Assembly: GCA_030248215.1 (NCBI GenBank)
Contig: JASANG010000443.1
Span: 1 to 64,000 of the forward strand
DNA from: Enoplolaimus lenunculus
Taxonomy: Eukaryota > Nematoda > Enoplea > Enoplida > Thoracostomopsidae
Direction: 5' to 3'
Length of the DNA: 64,000 nucleotides
The notes under the pieces were generated by a model. That model had not been told where the DNA came from, ran no database searches, and saw nothing but the letters and a program-made list of their open reading frames with translations. Both the position numbers and the translations under genes were made by a program. Positions within the stretch are counted from its first letter, which is position 1; each line of letters begins with the position of its first letter. This document shows positions 22,516 to 31,829 of the stretch, in pieces.

Positions 22516-22592
22516 TCGTTGCGTAGCTCAGTGACACTAGAGCAGCAGACCGGTAATCCGTACGTCGTGGGTTCGAGCCGCACAGCATCCGC
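22516..22592 (+). pseudogene. tRNA-like sequence, isotype unclear
   Basis: TAGCTCAGTGACACTAGAGC is a good A-box/D-arm match and GTGGGTTCGAGCCGCAC a good B-box/T-arm match, with a CCGGTAATCCG anticodon-like stretch between. The T stem pairs at four of five positions, but I could not form a seven-base acceptor stem. A decayed tRNA gene or the head of a SINE is more likely than an active tRNA. Confidence 0.5.
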
Positions 22593-23184
22593 AGCAAAGT
22601 TTTCGTGAACGGCTGTATTTGGTACTGATTAACTTAGAATTAATTTGTTACAGCGACGCAGTAGAATGCACCCATAAATTTGACTTATTTGAGGCGACAT
22701 TGAAAAACGCCTAAATTATTGATTCTAAAATAAAATTAGCGGATTGCTAACGATAATTCAAATTAAGCAATTACCTCCACTTGCGAAAATGTCGTTGAAT
22801 TGGGCGACCCATGTAACGATCATCGGCGGAACGTTTTTCTGTGAGTCTGCAATAGAGTAAGCTTAAGCTTTTGACAAATATTTTTTACTTATGCTTTCAG
22901 GTTTAGGTATAAGCTCATTTTTACGCTTAAGCTGTGTCTTTTGATTTGAAATATGCTTATTATATTTCCAACAGTTTGAATCGTAGTTTTCTATTTTTTC
23001 CATTCTCTAAACCGTCCTGGTTCATATGGTTAAACAACAATTGTCGGCTTTTATAATGTGAATACGGTGCATCAAATAATATTTTCATTGGCACAGTGTA
23101 AATATTTGAATATTCGCTTTTGTATGCCATAATTCCGTTTAAATTTATAAAGGATTTGGCCAATAAGAACAAACGTTTAACAGT

Positions 23185-23450
23185 AGTTTAAGCATGTACC
23201 AAAATTAAAGCCTAAGCCTAAGCCTAAGCCTAAGCCTAAGCCTAAGCCTAAGCCTATGCCTAAGCCTGAGCCTAACCATAAGCCTAAGCCTAAGCCTAAG
23301 CTTAAGCCTAAGCGTAAGTTTAAGCCTAAGCCTATGCATAAGAATTGGTTTATACCTAAGACTAAGCCTAAGCTAAAGATTAACCTAAAGCGTATGCATA
23401 ATCTATTGCAGTCCCACAGAAAAACATTCCGTCCCTGACGTTTTGGGCCA
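23185..23450. mobile_element. TTAGGC array, long run of CCTAAG, in an element
   Basis: About seven perfect CCTAAG units in a row (from about 23210), then more than fifteen degenerate ones. The right end CCCACAGAAAAACATTCCGT then CCCTGACG matches the right end of the TTAGGC-bearing element family. The frame through it (K-P-K-P) is a repeat product, not a gene. Confidence 0.8.
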
Positions 23451-23924
23451 ACTATTTAATATTTTTTTGTTTAATGATAAACCTTTTGGTTCTTTCACGC
23501 TTTCCGTCATTTTTAAGATCGGCGATTAGGCTTAGGCTTCGACGCTTAGGCTTAGGTAACATTTTTCAGGTCAAGTCTTCGTTTTTGTTAAATAAAGTTG
23601 CTTAATACAGGAAATGTTGGTATTTTTGTCGGCTGAAAGGCTTTTGAAATATTTACACAATCAACGACAAAACCGGTTTCAGGTTTGTTTTCAAAACTCT
23701 TTTTCCAGGTTTTGACTACTCAGTAGCGCGTGTTATATTGGGCATACGGCGCCGCCCCGCCTGGCACTGTCTGGTGCCGAGTCGAAAAAATATTTATTAA
23801 TTGGGTTACGGTACCATGCGGCGTCGTGCGTCAATTTTTGAACGATTGCCGCACGGTGCCGTACGGTATCGGACTTCGCCCCAAAGCGATATATCGTCAA
23901 ATAGTATAGCGTCACCCTTTACAA

Positions 23925-24412
23925 TCATGGCTGATGTAAAGAACAGGGACGGAACAGTATTATATGCATATTCCTAAGCCTAAGCCTAAGCCTAAGCGTA
24001 AGAATGAGCATATTGCTAAGCCTAAGCCTAAGCCTTATCCTTAGCGTAAAAATAAGCATATTTGTAAGCCTAAGCCTAAACGTAAGAATGAGCATATTGC
24101 TAAGCCTAAGCCTTAGCGTAAGAATAAGCATATTTGCAAGCCTAAGCCTAAACGTAAGAATGAGCATATTCCTAAGCCTCAGCCTAAGCCTAAGACTAAA
24201 CGTCAAAATGAGCATATTCCTAAGCCTAAGCCTAAGCGGAAGAACGAGCGTATTCCTAAGCCTAAGCCTAAACCTAAGCGTAAAAATGAGCATATTTCTA
24301 AGCCTAAGCCTATGACTAAACCAAACACAAAAATTAGTCTAAAGTTTAAACTTACTCTATTGCCGTCCCACAGAAAAACGTTCCGTCCCTGATCTTTACA
24401 TGGACCACAAAC
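23925..24412. mobile_element. TTAGGC-bearing element with expanded array
   Basis: The left end GGCTGATGTAAAGAACAGGG then CGGAACAGTATTATA and the right end GAAAAACGTTCCGTCCCTGA then TCTTTACATGG are inverted. The interior is about nine larger units, each a GAGCATATTCCTAAG motif plus several CCTAAG copies and a CCTAAACGTAAGAATGAGC join. Length 488 bp. Frames on both strands are open because the array has a period divisible by three. Confidence 0.85.
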
Positions 24413-24661
24413 ATTAAGGTTTTCTGTGAAATGAACGCATAATTGGAGACAGAACGAAGTTGTTTTGCATGTTTCAACGTCAAATATGTGTTTATTTCAG
24501 AAATTGGCTGGATTGCAGAGACATGATTTAAGTTAACTTTGAACATAATTAATGTTTCGAATCGAAATATAGAACAAATTGGCAGCTCTTGGAGGCGTGT
24601 CAACTGTCTTATTTCAAAATTACAACTTTAGTAGCTCTAACATTTACGCATACTGTACCGG

Positions 24662-24932
24662 TTAAGCCCTACTCACGTAGAGCTGACTATGAGCAACTCA
24701 GCGCAGTGTATATACGTTAAATAATATATATCGCACCGTGTTTAACAATTGCAACACGTATACATAGTACTAAATCACCACAAGACGTGAGAACCCCCTC
24801 AGGCTCGAGCGTCAAGCTCCTATAGCTGAGTGGTGATGGTAAACGCCTCACACTGCAGTCGCTGCAGTTCGAAGGCTAGCGTAATAGTAGGTCTCAGATG
24901 AAATTGAAAATATTCATGTGATAAAGGGTATA
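24662..24932. mobile_element. piggyBac-like short element with tRNA-like core (decayed)
   Basis: It starts TTAAGCCCTACTCACGTAG and ends ATGTGATAAAGGGTATAA, so the right TTAA is mutated. The interior matches the copy at 16648 over its whole length, including the GCAACTCAGCGCAGTG and AACCCCCTCAGGCTCGAGC landmarks. The tRNA-like part (about 24815-24880) has lost its B-box (GCAGTTCGAAGG). Confidence 0.7.
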
Positions 24933-25054
24933 AGTCATGTTTATGTAAACCCAGCCATTGATACAACAAACTTGCATATTTGTATCTAAATAATTTACCA
25001 GATTATAGATTTTGTTCCAAGAATTGTTTTGAAATGTTTTGCCATTATCAAAAC

Positions 25055-25446
25055 CAGGGTTCAACCGGAATTTCTGTTCCGGTCGGAATTCCTACAAAAA
25101 ATCAATTCCTGTTCGTGTTAAACGCATGAACAGAAATTTTTACGGTTTTGTTTGAAATTATTCATAATCATTTAAATACTGGAATCTTTGTCTTTAAAAT
25201 ATGTTAATCCGAAATGACTGTTTTTGCAATTAGTTCAATTCTTGTAACTAAACTGTCCCTTATGTCTTTTAGCAAAATGCGATGATAAAGCAATGTTTTG
25301 GTAAGTTTTCTAAAAGGTCTGACAGTAATTCGGTGGCGAAAATTATTTCATATTCCAGTTCCTTTCCCTGTTCCGGTTCCTGCGAAGAAATTCAATTCCT
25401 GTTCTTGTTCCTGTTCCGGCAAAGTTTAGTTCATGTTGGAATCCTG
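25055..25446. mobile_element. hAT-like non-autonomous element
   Basis: It opens CAGGGTTCAACCGGAATTTC and closes with TTCATGTTGGAATCCTG, diverged inverted ends. The interior is rich in TTCCGGTTCC and GTTCCTGTTCC. A 110-codon open frame across its right half has no known domain. It lies about 200 bp before the first transmembrane exon of the channel. Confidence 0.6.
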
Positions 25447-25655
25447 AGCAAATCCGTTAGCTTGAGCTCAAAACGTGAGCATTTCAATTTTTATCAAAAA
25501 TTTGCCAAAAGTGGTCCGAAACTATTAATTTTAACCTGTGTCGGTATCATATATCCCATTTTCGGTATTAAAAATGAAAATTTCCTTTATTTTTTAATAA
25601 ATTTTCATATTTAGCGTAGCTAATTTTGAAGTATTTCATGTTGTTATTTTTTTAG

Positions 25656-26301
25656 ACAATTCGTCGTGTACTTCCGCATGTGGTTCTTGTTGTGGCGATT
25701 GCAATATATTTGATTGTTGGTGCTGCTACTTTCAAATGGTTAGAAGGCGGATACGAAGAAACCGACACCGGAAACGAAACGAAAATGTTTGGGAACGCAA
25801 CAAATTACACGACTTTAAATTGGCGACACGATATTACTGCTTGTATTGAAGAATTAGTCAAATTTCCGGTCGGAAATCACGATGTAAACTTGGAAAATGT
25901 AACAAATCAACGTTTGGAGGAAACTTTCGGAGCCAATCATGACTCAAACCGGAATTTCAGAAACGAAATTTCACGAACCAGAAATGAATTTTATCGAAAA
26001 TTAAATGCGCTGCTATTAGCGTGGAACCAATTAGATTCAAGGAAATTTGACAAAATTGATATTCATGACGCTTCAGATGACGGTGATAGCAAATCGTGTG
26101 ACAGATTAATTCAATATTTCGATCGTTTTAATGATCAATTGACCAATGAAACAGCGACATTTGGCGACAGAAACGAAAGCAACCAATGGATTTTAAGCGT
26201 TGGAAATAGGCGAAATATTGAATTTAACCAATCAGATGCGGCCAGTAAATGGACGTTCGGAACTGCGTTTTTATTCGCGTTTAGCGTAGTTACAACGATA
26301 G
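25656..26301 (+). CDS. K2P channel exon: first helix, long loop, first pore helix
   Basis: The acceptor TTTTTTTAG precedes ACAATTCGTCG; translation starts TIRRVLPHVV in phase 0. Seven sequons are visible in the loop (NET, NAT, NYT, NVT, NET, NES, NQS). The exon ends ACAACGATAG before a GTGAGA donor, one base into the first glycine of the GYG filter. A cysteine in the loop (TACIEEL) could form the inter-subunit disulfide known at the K2P cap, by analogy. Confidence 0.9.
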
Positions 26302-29300
26302 GTGAGAGCTTATTCTGTTCGCCACGATCTTTAAAACCTATTTTGATTATTTTTTCTGAAGACGATATGCTTATAGCCCGGTGCTGATCCAGAAAGGGTG
26401 CGGGTCGAAGGTGCCCCACCAGAAATTTTTTATGATACTTACCATGGTAAGGTCCCTTCCTAGTTTAATACTATTTTATGTGCTACAAAAATTGTGTCTC
26501 GCTTCTTGCTCGCTTCGCTCACTATTCACTGTTACTGTTTGCATCAACGTAATAAATATTCTACTAATATTTCTCGCACGAATATTTTCTATTTCGTCTG
26601 AGATCTAAAATCGGAAGCTAAGATTTGACCTTGAAACGCTCGTAAAAAAACTCTTTAATACCATTAGTCGGATTCAGTATCTTGGCGTTTGACCACGAGG
26701 GGGGCTTCCACTTTTTGCGCGTGGACAGTTTGTGCTACAGTTGTTCCATGCCCGTAGCTAGCTCACCTTGCTAGAGGTAGGCTGAAATTTATTCAGAAGG
26801 GGCATGAAAACGTTTTCGTTGATTTACAAGCAAAATTGAAAATTTTCTGGGGGGGCTAAATTTTTTCACGGAACTCAGCCCCCGTGCCCCACTCCCCTTG
26901 GCAGCGGATGAGCCGCTCACAGTGTAGTCCACGCAAGAAAGCATGGCCAATGCATAGAACAGCACCGTAACAGTAGTATAAGCAAACTACTAAGCCTAGT
27001 CCAAGCTTAAACCTAAGCCACTAAGCCTAGTCCAAGCCTAAACCTAAGCCACTAAGCCTAGTCCAAGCCTAAACCTAAGCCACTAAGCCTAGTCCAAGCC
27101 TAAACCTAAGCCACTAAGCCTAGTCCAAGCCTAAACCTAAGCCACTAAGCCTAGTCCAAGCCTAAACCTAAGCCACTAAGCCTAGTCCAAGCCTAAACCT
27201 AAGCCACTAAGCCTAGTCCAAGCCTAAACCTAAGCCACTAAGCCTATTCCAAGCCTAAACCTAAGCCACTAAGCCTAGTCCAAGCCTAAACCTATACCTA
27301 AGCGTAAATTTTTTGTGTCAAATTTTAGGCTACGGTCACATTTCATTATCGTCGACAATAAGTCGATCAATTTGCGTTCTCTATTCCATCATCGGAATTC
27401 CGCTTTGTGTCCTTGGGATCGCGAATTTGGGTCGATTTTTGTCGGCTTTTCTGTTGCAAATGTATAAAAATTACAAAATGCACACTATACTCAAACCGAA
27501 GTGTCGCCGAAAAACAACAGTTGACAATTTGACTACAAGGTTAGTCTTTAACGGCTGGGCCAATGTAAACAACATGGGCGGAACAGTATTATAGACATAT
27601 TCCGAAGCCTACGCCTAAGCCTAAAGCCTAAGCGTAGGACTGAGCATATTCCTAAGCCTCAGCCTAAGACTAAGCCTAAGCGTAGGAATGAGCATATTCC
27701 TAAGCTTAAGCCTAAGGTTCAGCGTAAGCGTAAGAATTAGCATATACCTAAGCCTAAGCCTAAACCTAAGCCTAAGCTAAGCTAAAAATAAGTCTAAAGC
27801 TTCAGTGTACTCTTTTCTTATCCCACAGAAAAAACACGTTCCGCCCCTGATCTTTACACGGGCCATGTTTGGTGCCACTAATTGATCGAAGACGGGCACA
27901 CATCGACTTTGTTGGTTGATCAACAGGGATCAAAACCAAATTTTTGGTATTACGATTTAGCACTGAAATTGCGTTTGGTTTCTCGCATGCTTTAATTTTT
28001 AATTTTTATATAGCAATACCGCCTGTCCAAAATTTAAGATTTTCTTTCCGCAGGCCAGCAGCCACACTGTAAATTCCAATGAGTTGATTTATCAACTCAG
28101 CCAGCGTGTTAGTTATTTCTGAGTTAATAACAGTAAGCATTAACTTCCACTGAGTTGAGTTGATTCTCACTCTGTGTTGAGTTGACTCTGGGTGAGTTGA
28201 TTAATTAACTCAGAACGAACTGAATCAACTCAAAATCCTGAGTTCTGATAGTCCTAACTCAGACTGAGTGATTCAACTCATTCTGAGTTAAAATCAACTC
28301 ACTGAAATTTACAGTGCAGTTCAATTTTTTCAAACTGGGAGGGCGAAAAAAACTGCGCAAGAATCGAAAACTTTCGCATAATTTTACAACTACGGCCGGA
28401 TGTTGTCAATAGCCGCTACCCAGTAAAATTTTTATTGCCGTCTCAGATTATAAATAAATGAATTCCTAAATTGTAAAAGTAAAAAATTAATTTCAAAAAA
28501 CAAACAGAAATTTGGTCGCAAAAAATTATCAAATTGTTTGTTTAGTTCATTATCGCTGTATATCAAGCAAATTTTGCGATGTTCAGAATTAAAATTTTTG
28601 AGGTAAAAAACAGCTGTAAATCCAAAATTTATACGTGGAATCTCAGTTTTAAAATTGTTACATACGCCGATAGGCACATGTAAACATCAGGGACGCAACG
28701 TTTTTCGGCGGGACTTCAATGGAGTAAGCTTCTTAAGAATATTGTTTTCTTTAGGCTTAGCATTTAGACTTTGGAATATGCTTATATACGCTTATACTAC
28801 TGTTACGACCGTATTATAATAAAAGCTCAAAATATAGTTTGGCGTCTACTCTCGGGAATTAAGCTTTACATTCATTTGTACGCCAGTCCCGCAGTGTTTA
28901 GGGCGCCGGCGTCGGACGGTGCCTCAAGTCCAATAATTTTTGACCAGAAATTGATATGGCGTGCTATGCGTCAATACATGTACGTTGCCGAAAAGTATTA
29001 AAATAGTCGAAAAGTATACCGACACCCTAAATAATTCCTTAAAAGCGTAGAAGAGACTGTTAGAACTGCACGGTCGAGACGACCCCTTTCTTCAAAGTAC
29101 TGCGAATATACATGGTTTTCCCGCTTAATTTCTTCGAAACATACGGCATCGCCGGGAATCGAACCTTGGACCTTTCGCTGGCGAGTCAAGCGCGCTATCC
29201 ATTACTCCACACGGCCGATTGTATAATTTTCTCTAACACATATGTGCACGTCTATGTATGTGTCTTACATTACACACACTATGCGCATACCTACGCTACG

Positions 29301-31698
29301 TTATGGACATCAACAGGAACCTTATCATTTTATCACAAAAAATTTTCTAACGGTTGGAATATGCGTCACACCGCTCACGTTTTCTCTGTATCCGGTAGTG
29401 TTTTCTGTATTATTTTTTGGCCCATGTTACATTAACGGGCGTCCAGGTTTTTGGTGGGTCCATAAAAGAGTAAGTTTAGATTCTAGATTACATGCTTTTG
29501 CGTAGGCTTAGGCTTAGGCTTACGCTTAGGCTTAGGAACACATTTTTGCAACACTTAGGCTTAGGTTTAGGAATACGCTTAATCTACACTGTAAATTCCA
29601 ATGAGTTGATTAATCAATTCAGCTAGCGAGTTGGTTATTTCTGAATTAATATCAGTATACATTAACTTACTCTGAGTTAATTTGATTCTCACTCTGAGTT
29701 GAGTTGACTCTGAGCGAGTTTGATAATTAACTCTGAATGAATTGAATCAACTCAAAATTCTGAGTTCTGAAAGTCCTAACTCAGACTGAGGCATTCAACT
29801 CATTCTCAGTTAAAATCGACTCACTGAAATTTACAGTGTATTGTTATGCCCCTTAAAGTAACATTGGCCAATTTTTGTGTAAACTTATAATTAATTTTCA
29901 GAAAAGAACTCGAGTCAATCGCTGAACTTGAACGAGTTCCAGCTTCATTGTTATTGGTTGTATTTCTCGCGTGGATTGTCATTGGTGCATTAATATTGCC
30001 ATTAATTGAACAAATGTCCATTTTTGACGCTGTTTATTTTATCGTTATTAGCCTTACTACAATAGGTTGGTCTTTTATACACTGCAAAAAATGGTGAGTC
30101 AAATTGACTCTCTCCGAAATAGGCTCGACGGAACTACAAAAACTGAGTCAAATTCGACTCCGTCAGAGTCAGACGTGCGACTCAGTGTGTCGAAATTGGC
30201 TTGGGCGGAGTTGAATTTGACTCAATTGGTGTAGTTCCGTAGAGCCTATTTCGGAGAAAGTCAATTTGACTCATCATTTTTTGCAGTGTGGTTGGTTTTT
30301 AACTGCGAAACTTACTGATAATTTCTACGCCCGAAAGGAATCTTTCGTGTTTCTTTCCCTCATTGAAATTTGCCCAAAAATGCTAGGATTTTAACAATTT
30401 TGTGCGTATTTGAGCTATACATGCCCTTCCCTGTTCATTTTGCACCCAAATTTGAATTTCGTTTAACTTTAAGCTCGCTCGCTTCACGGAAACCCAAAAA
30501 CGTTTTGTTCAAAACGTTGTGCAAATTGTATATTAATTCGATGCAGCTTTCAGCACTGAGTTTAGTCGTTTTGATTTTTTGCAATCAGACGTGTAGTTAC
30601 TGAGTTATGGTCAAATAACTAAATTGGTGCAATCGCGAATCGGTAAGAGCGTGCCAAAACAATTAGTTGAATATAACTCATTAAATTTAACGTCATTCGG
30701 TTTGTGCTCAGCGCAGGCGGTGCGCGTTTTGCATACGAACGCAATGCACAGTGCTTAATAATTATTGTATGCATGGATTTAGCACAAAACATTAATTTTA
30801 CCAATATGTTTCATTTGGTTTATGGGCCAATGTAAAGAACACGAGCGGAACAGTATTATAAGCATATTCTTAAGCCTAAGCCTAAGACTAAGCCGAAGCC
30901 TAAGCGTCAGAATGAGCATATTCCTAAACCTAAGCTTAAGCCTAAGCGTAACAATGAGCATATTCCAAAGCCTCTAAGCCTAAGCCTAAGCCAAGCAAAC
31001 AGATTAGTCTAAAGTTTAAAGCTTACTCTATTGCAGTCTCACAGAAAAACGTTCCGCTCTTGATCTTAACATGGGTCAGTTCAACAAGACTTTGCAACAC
31101 ATTTTTATTAATTTTTCTTCCAGGATTCGGTGATATTTACCCACTCAATCATTCATTTCTTTTATATTTCACTTGCATTTACCTCGCAATCGGATTAATT
31201 ATAACCACAATGACAATCGACATATTAGCTGAATATCTTCTCAAGCTTCATTATTTGGGCAAAAAGGTTCAAAATATTGGTCGTTTAGCAGTTTGGCTTG
31301 GCGGTCAGAAAATCACCGTCGAATCGCTATTCGCAGGGGTACTCAAAGAACTCGACGTGCCTGACGATACCATGCAACGGGCTTTGGCTAATTTAGATGG
31401 ATTAATCGAAAAATCGGTTGCCGACTATGAAGCTGGGATCAGCCATATTCCATCTCGTTTTGGTGATTTATGCAACGGCTTTTTAGCTTTAGCAAATTTG
31501 CCTCAAACGGTTAATACAAGGGAATTAGGAAAATTGTGTCGTTTGGACGACGACGAAACCCAGTTGTACAAAAATAACGTACCAGTTTTACACCAAATCC
31601 GGACGGCCAAACCGTTCAATGGATCCCCGCTTGCGTTTTCAAAAGATGTTCATTATATCGATGAAGATTTGGATGGTGACGATGATTTTAATGTTTGA
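25656..31698 (+). CDS. Two-pore-domain (TWK-like) potassium channel, core exons
   Basis: Encodes a K2P potassium leak channel of the plasma membrane. Coding exons: 25656-26301, 27329-27539, 29902-30065, 31124-31698; phases match at every junction and give 531 residues to the TGA at 31696. Order: a first membrane helix (HVVLVVAIAIYLIVGAATF), a very long extracellular loop, pore 1 with filter TTIGYGH, a second helix (CVLYSIIGIPLCVLG), a third helix (LLLVVFLAWIVIGALILPL), pore 2 with TTIGFGD, a fourth helix, then a cytoplasmic tail with WLGG and an acidic end (DEDLDGDDDF). Both pore introns split the first filter glycine. The loop before pore 1 is about 165 residues with seven N-glycosylation sequons, well above the usual 60 or so. 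First exon(s) lie upstream (9745, 15905, perhaps 19245). The family call is secure; subfamily not. Confidence 0.93.
26302..27328. other. Channel intron holding repeats only
   Basis: The left two thirds carry no exon; 26380-26450 and 26740-26930 hold unassigned repeats (GTGCCCCACCAGAAATTTTT; AAGGGGCATGAAAACG) that recur near 35200 and 40190. The right third is the 31-bp TTAGGC-type array and the acceptor. Confidence 0.5.
26945..27310. repeat. 31-bp tandem array of TTAGGC-type units inside a channel intron
   Basis: A left element end (GGCCAATGCATAGAACAGCA) leads into nine or ten near-identical 31-bp units made of CCTAGTCC, AAGCCTAAA and CCTAAGCCACT. The near identity means recent amplification. 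No right element end is seen: the array stops about 20 bp before the acceptor of the GYG exon. Confidence 0.9.
27329..27539 (+). CDS. K2P channel exon: GYG filter and second helix
   Basis: The acceptor AAATTTTAG is followed by GCTACGGTCAC, completing the glycine of G-Y-G-H. The hydrophobic part SICVLYSIIGIPLCVLGI is the second helix, then LGRFLSAFLLQMY and a basic loop. The exon ends in phase 2 at GTTAGT. Confidence 0.9.
27557..27868. mobile_element. TTAGGC-bearing element in channel intron
   Basis: The left end GGGCCAATGTAAACAACATG and the right end CGTTCCGCCCCTGATCTTTA then CACGGGCC are inverted. CCTAAG units lie between. It begins only 18 bp beyond the preceding donor. Confidence 0.8.
28065..28316. 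mobile_element. CACTGTAAATT family element (well preserved)
   Basis: The ends CACTGTAAATTCCAATGAG and CACTGAAATTTACAGTG are inverted. Inside, GAGTTGATTTATCAACTC near the left and TGAGTTAAAATCAACTCA near the right repeat the same words. This copy and the one at 29586 are good family references. Length 252 bp. Confidence 0.9.
28320..28684. other. Intron sequence, no feature recognised
   Basis: AT-rich intronic sequence between two transposons. An open frame on the - strand (28432-28677) has no known domain and no supporting splice sites. Confidence 0.4.
28685..29035. mobile_element. Decayed TTAGGC-type element and TATAGCGC-type remnant
   Basis: 28685-28815 has the ends ATCAGGGACGCAACGTTTTT and CTGTTACGACCGTATT with a few GCTTAG units. 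28880-29030 has GTTTAGGGCGCCGGCG and AAGTATACCGACACCCTAAA, related to the GC-rich element at 17409. Confidence 0.5.
29143..29219 (-). pseudogene. tRNA-like sequence, Arg-tRNA-like, decayed
   Basis: On the - strand GGCCGTGTGGAGTAATGGAT resembles the acceptor and D-arm of an arginine tRNA, and AAGGTTCGATTCCC is a good B-box. The acceptor pairs at four of seven positions and the anticodon stem is displaced, so it is probably a decayed tRNA gene or SINE head inside the channel intron. Confidence 0.5.
29586..29838. mobile_element. CACTGTAAATT family element with TA target duplication
   Basis: The ends CACTGTAAATTCCAATGAG and CACTGAAATTTACAGTG are inverted, and TA flanks both sides (CTACACTG on the left, CAGTGTAT on the right). 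This is consistent with a Tc1/mariner-type element. It interrupts the end of a TTAGGC-bearing copy: CTTAATCTA at the left edge and TGTTATGCCCCTTAAAG at the right edge are its two halves, seen uninterrupted near 34610. Confidence 0.85.
29902..30065 (+). CDS. K2P channel exon: third helix and second pore helix
   Basis: The acceptor TAATTTTCAG is followed by AAAAGAACTCGAG. Translation RKELESIAELERVPA leads to the helix SLLLVVFLAWIVIGALIL and the pore helix FDAVYFIVISLTTIG. The exon stops one base into the first glycine of GFG, before GTTGGT. Confidence 0.9.
30077..30290. mobile_element. GAGTCAAATTGACTC family element (best copy)
   Basis: CACTGCAAAAAATGGTGAG at the left is mirrored by TCATTTTTTGCAGTG at the right, and inside them GTCAAATTGACTCTCTCCG is mirrored by GGAGAAAGTCAATTTGACTC. 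It lies 11 bp after the GFG-exon donor. About 214 bp, non-coding. Confidence 0.8.
30295..30815. other. Intron sequence, no feature recognised
   Basis: Apart from short open frames without recognisable domains, nothing is seen between the two flanking transposons. Confidence 0.4.
30823..31076. mobile_element. TTAGGC-bearing element next to the last channel exon
   Basis: The left end GGGCCAATGTAAAGAACACG and the right end AAAACGTTCCGCTCTTGATC then TTAACATGGG are inverted. The interior has CCTAAG runs joined by GAGCATATTCC. It ends about 48 bp before the acceptor of the final channel exon. Confidence 0.8.
31124..31698 (+). CDS. K2P channel last exon: GFG filter, fourth helix, tail
   Basis: The acceptor TTCTTCCAG precedes GATTCGGTGATATT, giving G-F-G-D-I-Y-P. 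The fourth helix is LLYFTCIYLAIGLIITTMTI. The tail continues YLGKKVQNIGRLAVWLGGQ, a stretch typical of nematode TWK channels, then a mixed helical part and an acidic end before TGA at 31696-31698. Confidence 0.92.
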
Positions 31699-31794
31699 CA
31701 ATTTTGAATTTAGCGCCATATTCTTCAAAATGGGTTGATTAATCAACTCGCAGAGAGAATTAGCTATTTCTGGTCGTTTCAGAGTTTTAATAAC

Positions 31795-31800
31795 AATAAA
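31795..31800 (+). promoter_or_regulatory. Candidate poly(A) signal AATAAA after the channel stop
   Basis: AATAAA begins about 97 bases after the channel TGA, in AACAATAAATGTT. It is the first of roughly twenty such signals, one per satellite unit. Its use as the real 3' end is inference. Confidence 0.45.
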
Positions 31801-31829
31801 TGTTAACTCAATCTGAGTTGATTTAATTC

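Noticed and set aside
23256-23438. Open frame rich in K-P-K-P
   Set aside because: It is the translation of CCTAAG telomere-like units; the six-base unit has no stop in this frame. No gene features surround it.
23925-24315. Overlapping open frames on both strands, L-R-L-R and S-L-S-L
   Set aside because: Both come from the TTAGGC-type array in a transposon; the repeat length is a multiple of three.
25282-25614. A 110-codon frame upstream of the channel
   Set aside because: Its first half lies in a hAT-like element, its second half has no domain, and it ends before the true channel acceptor.
26381-26608. Hydrophobic frame after the first channel exon
   Set aside because: It lies in the intron, lacks channel similarity and starts inside a dispersed repeat also seen near 35200.
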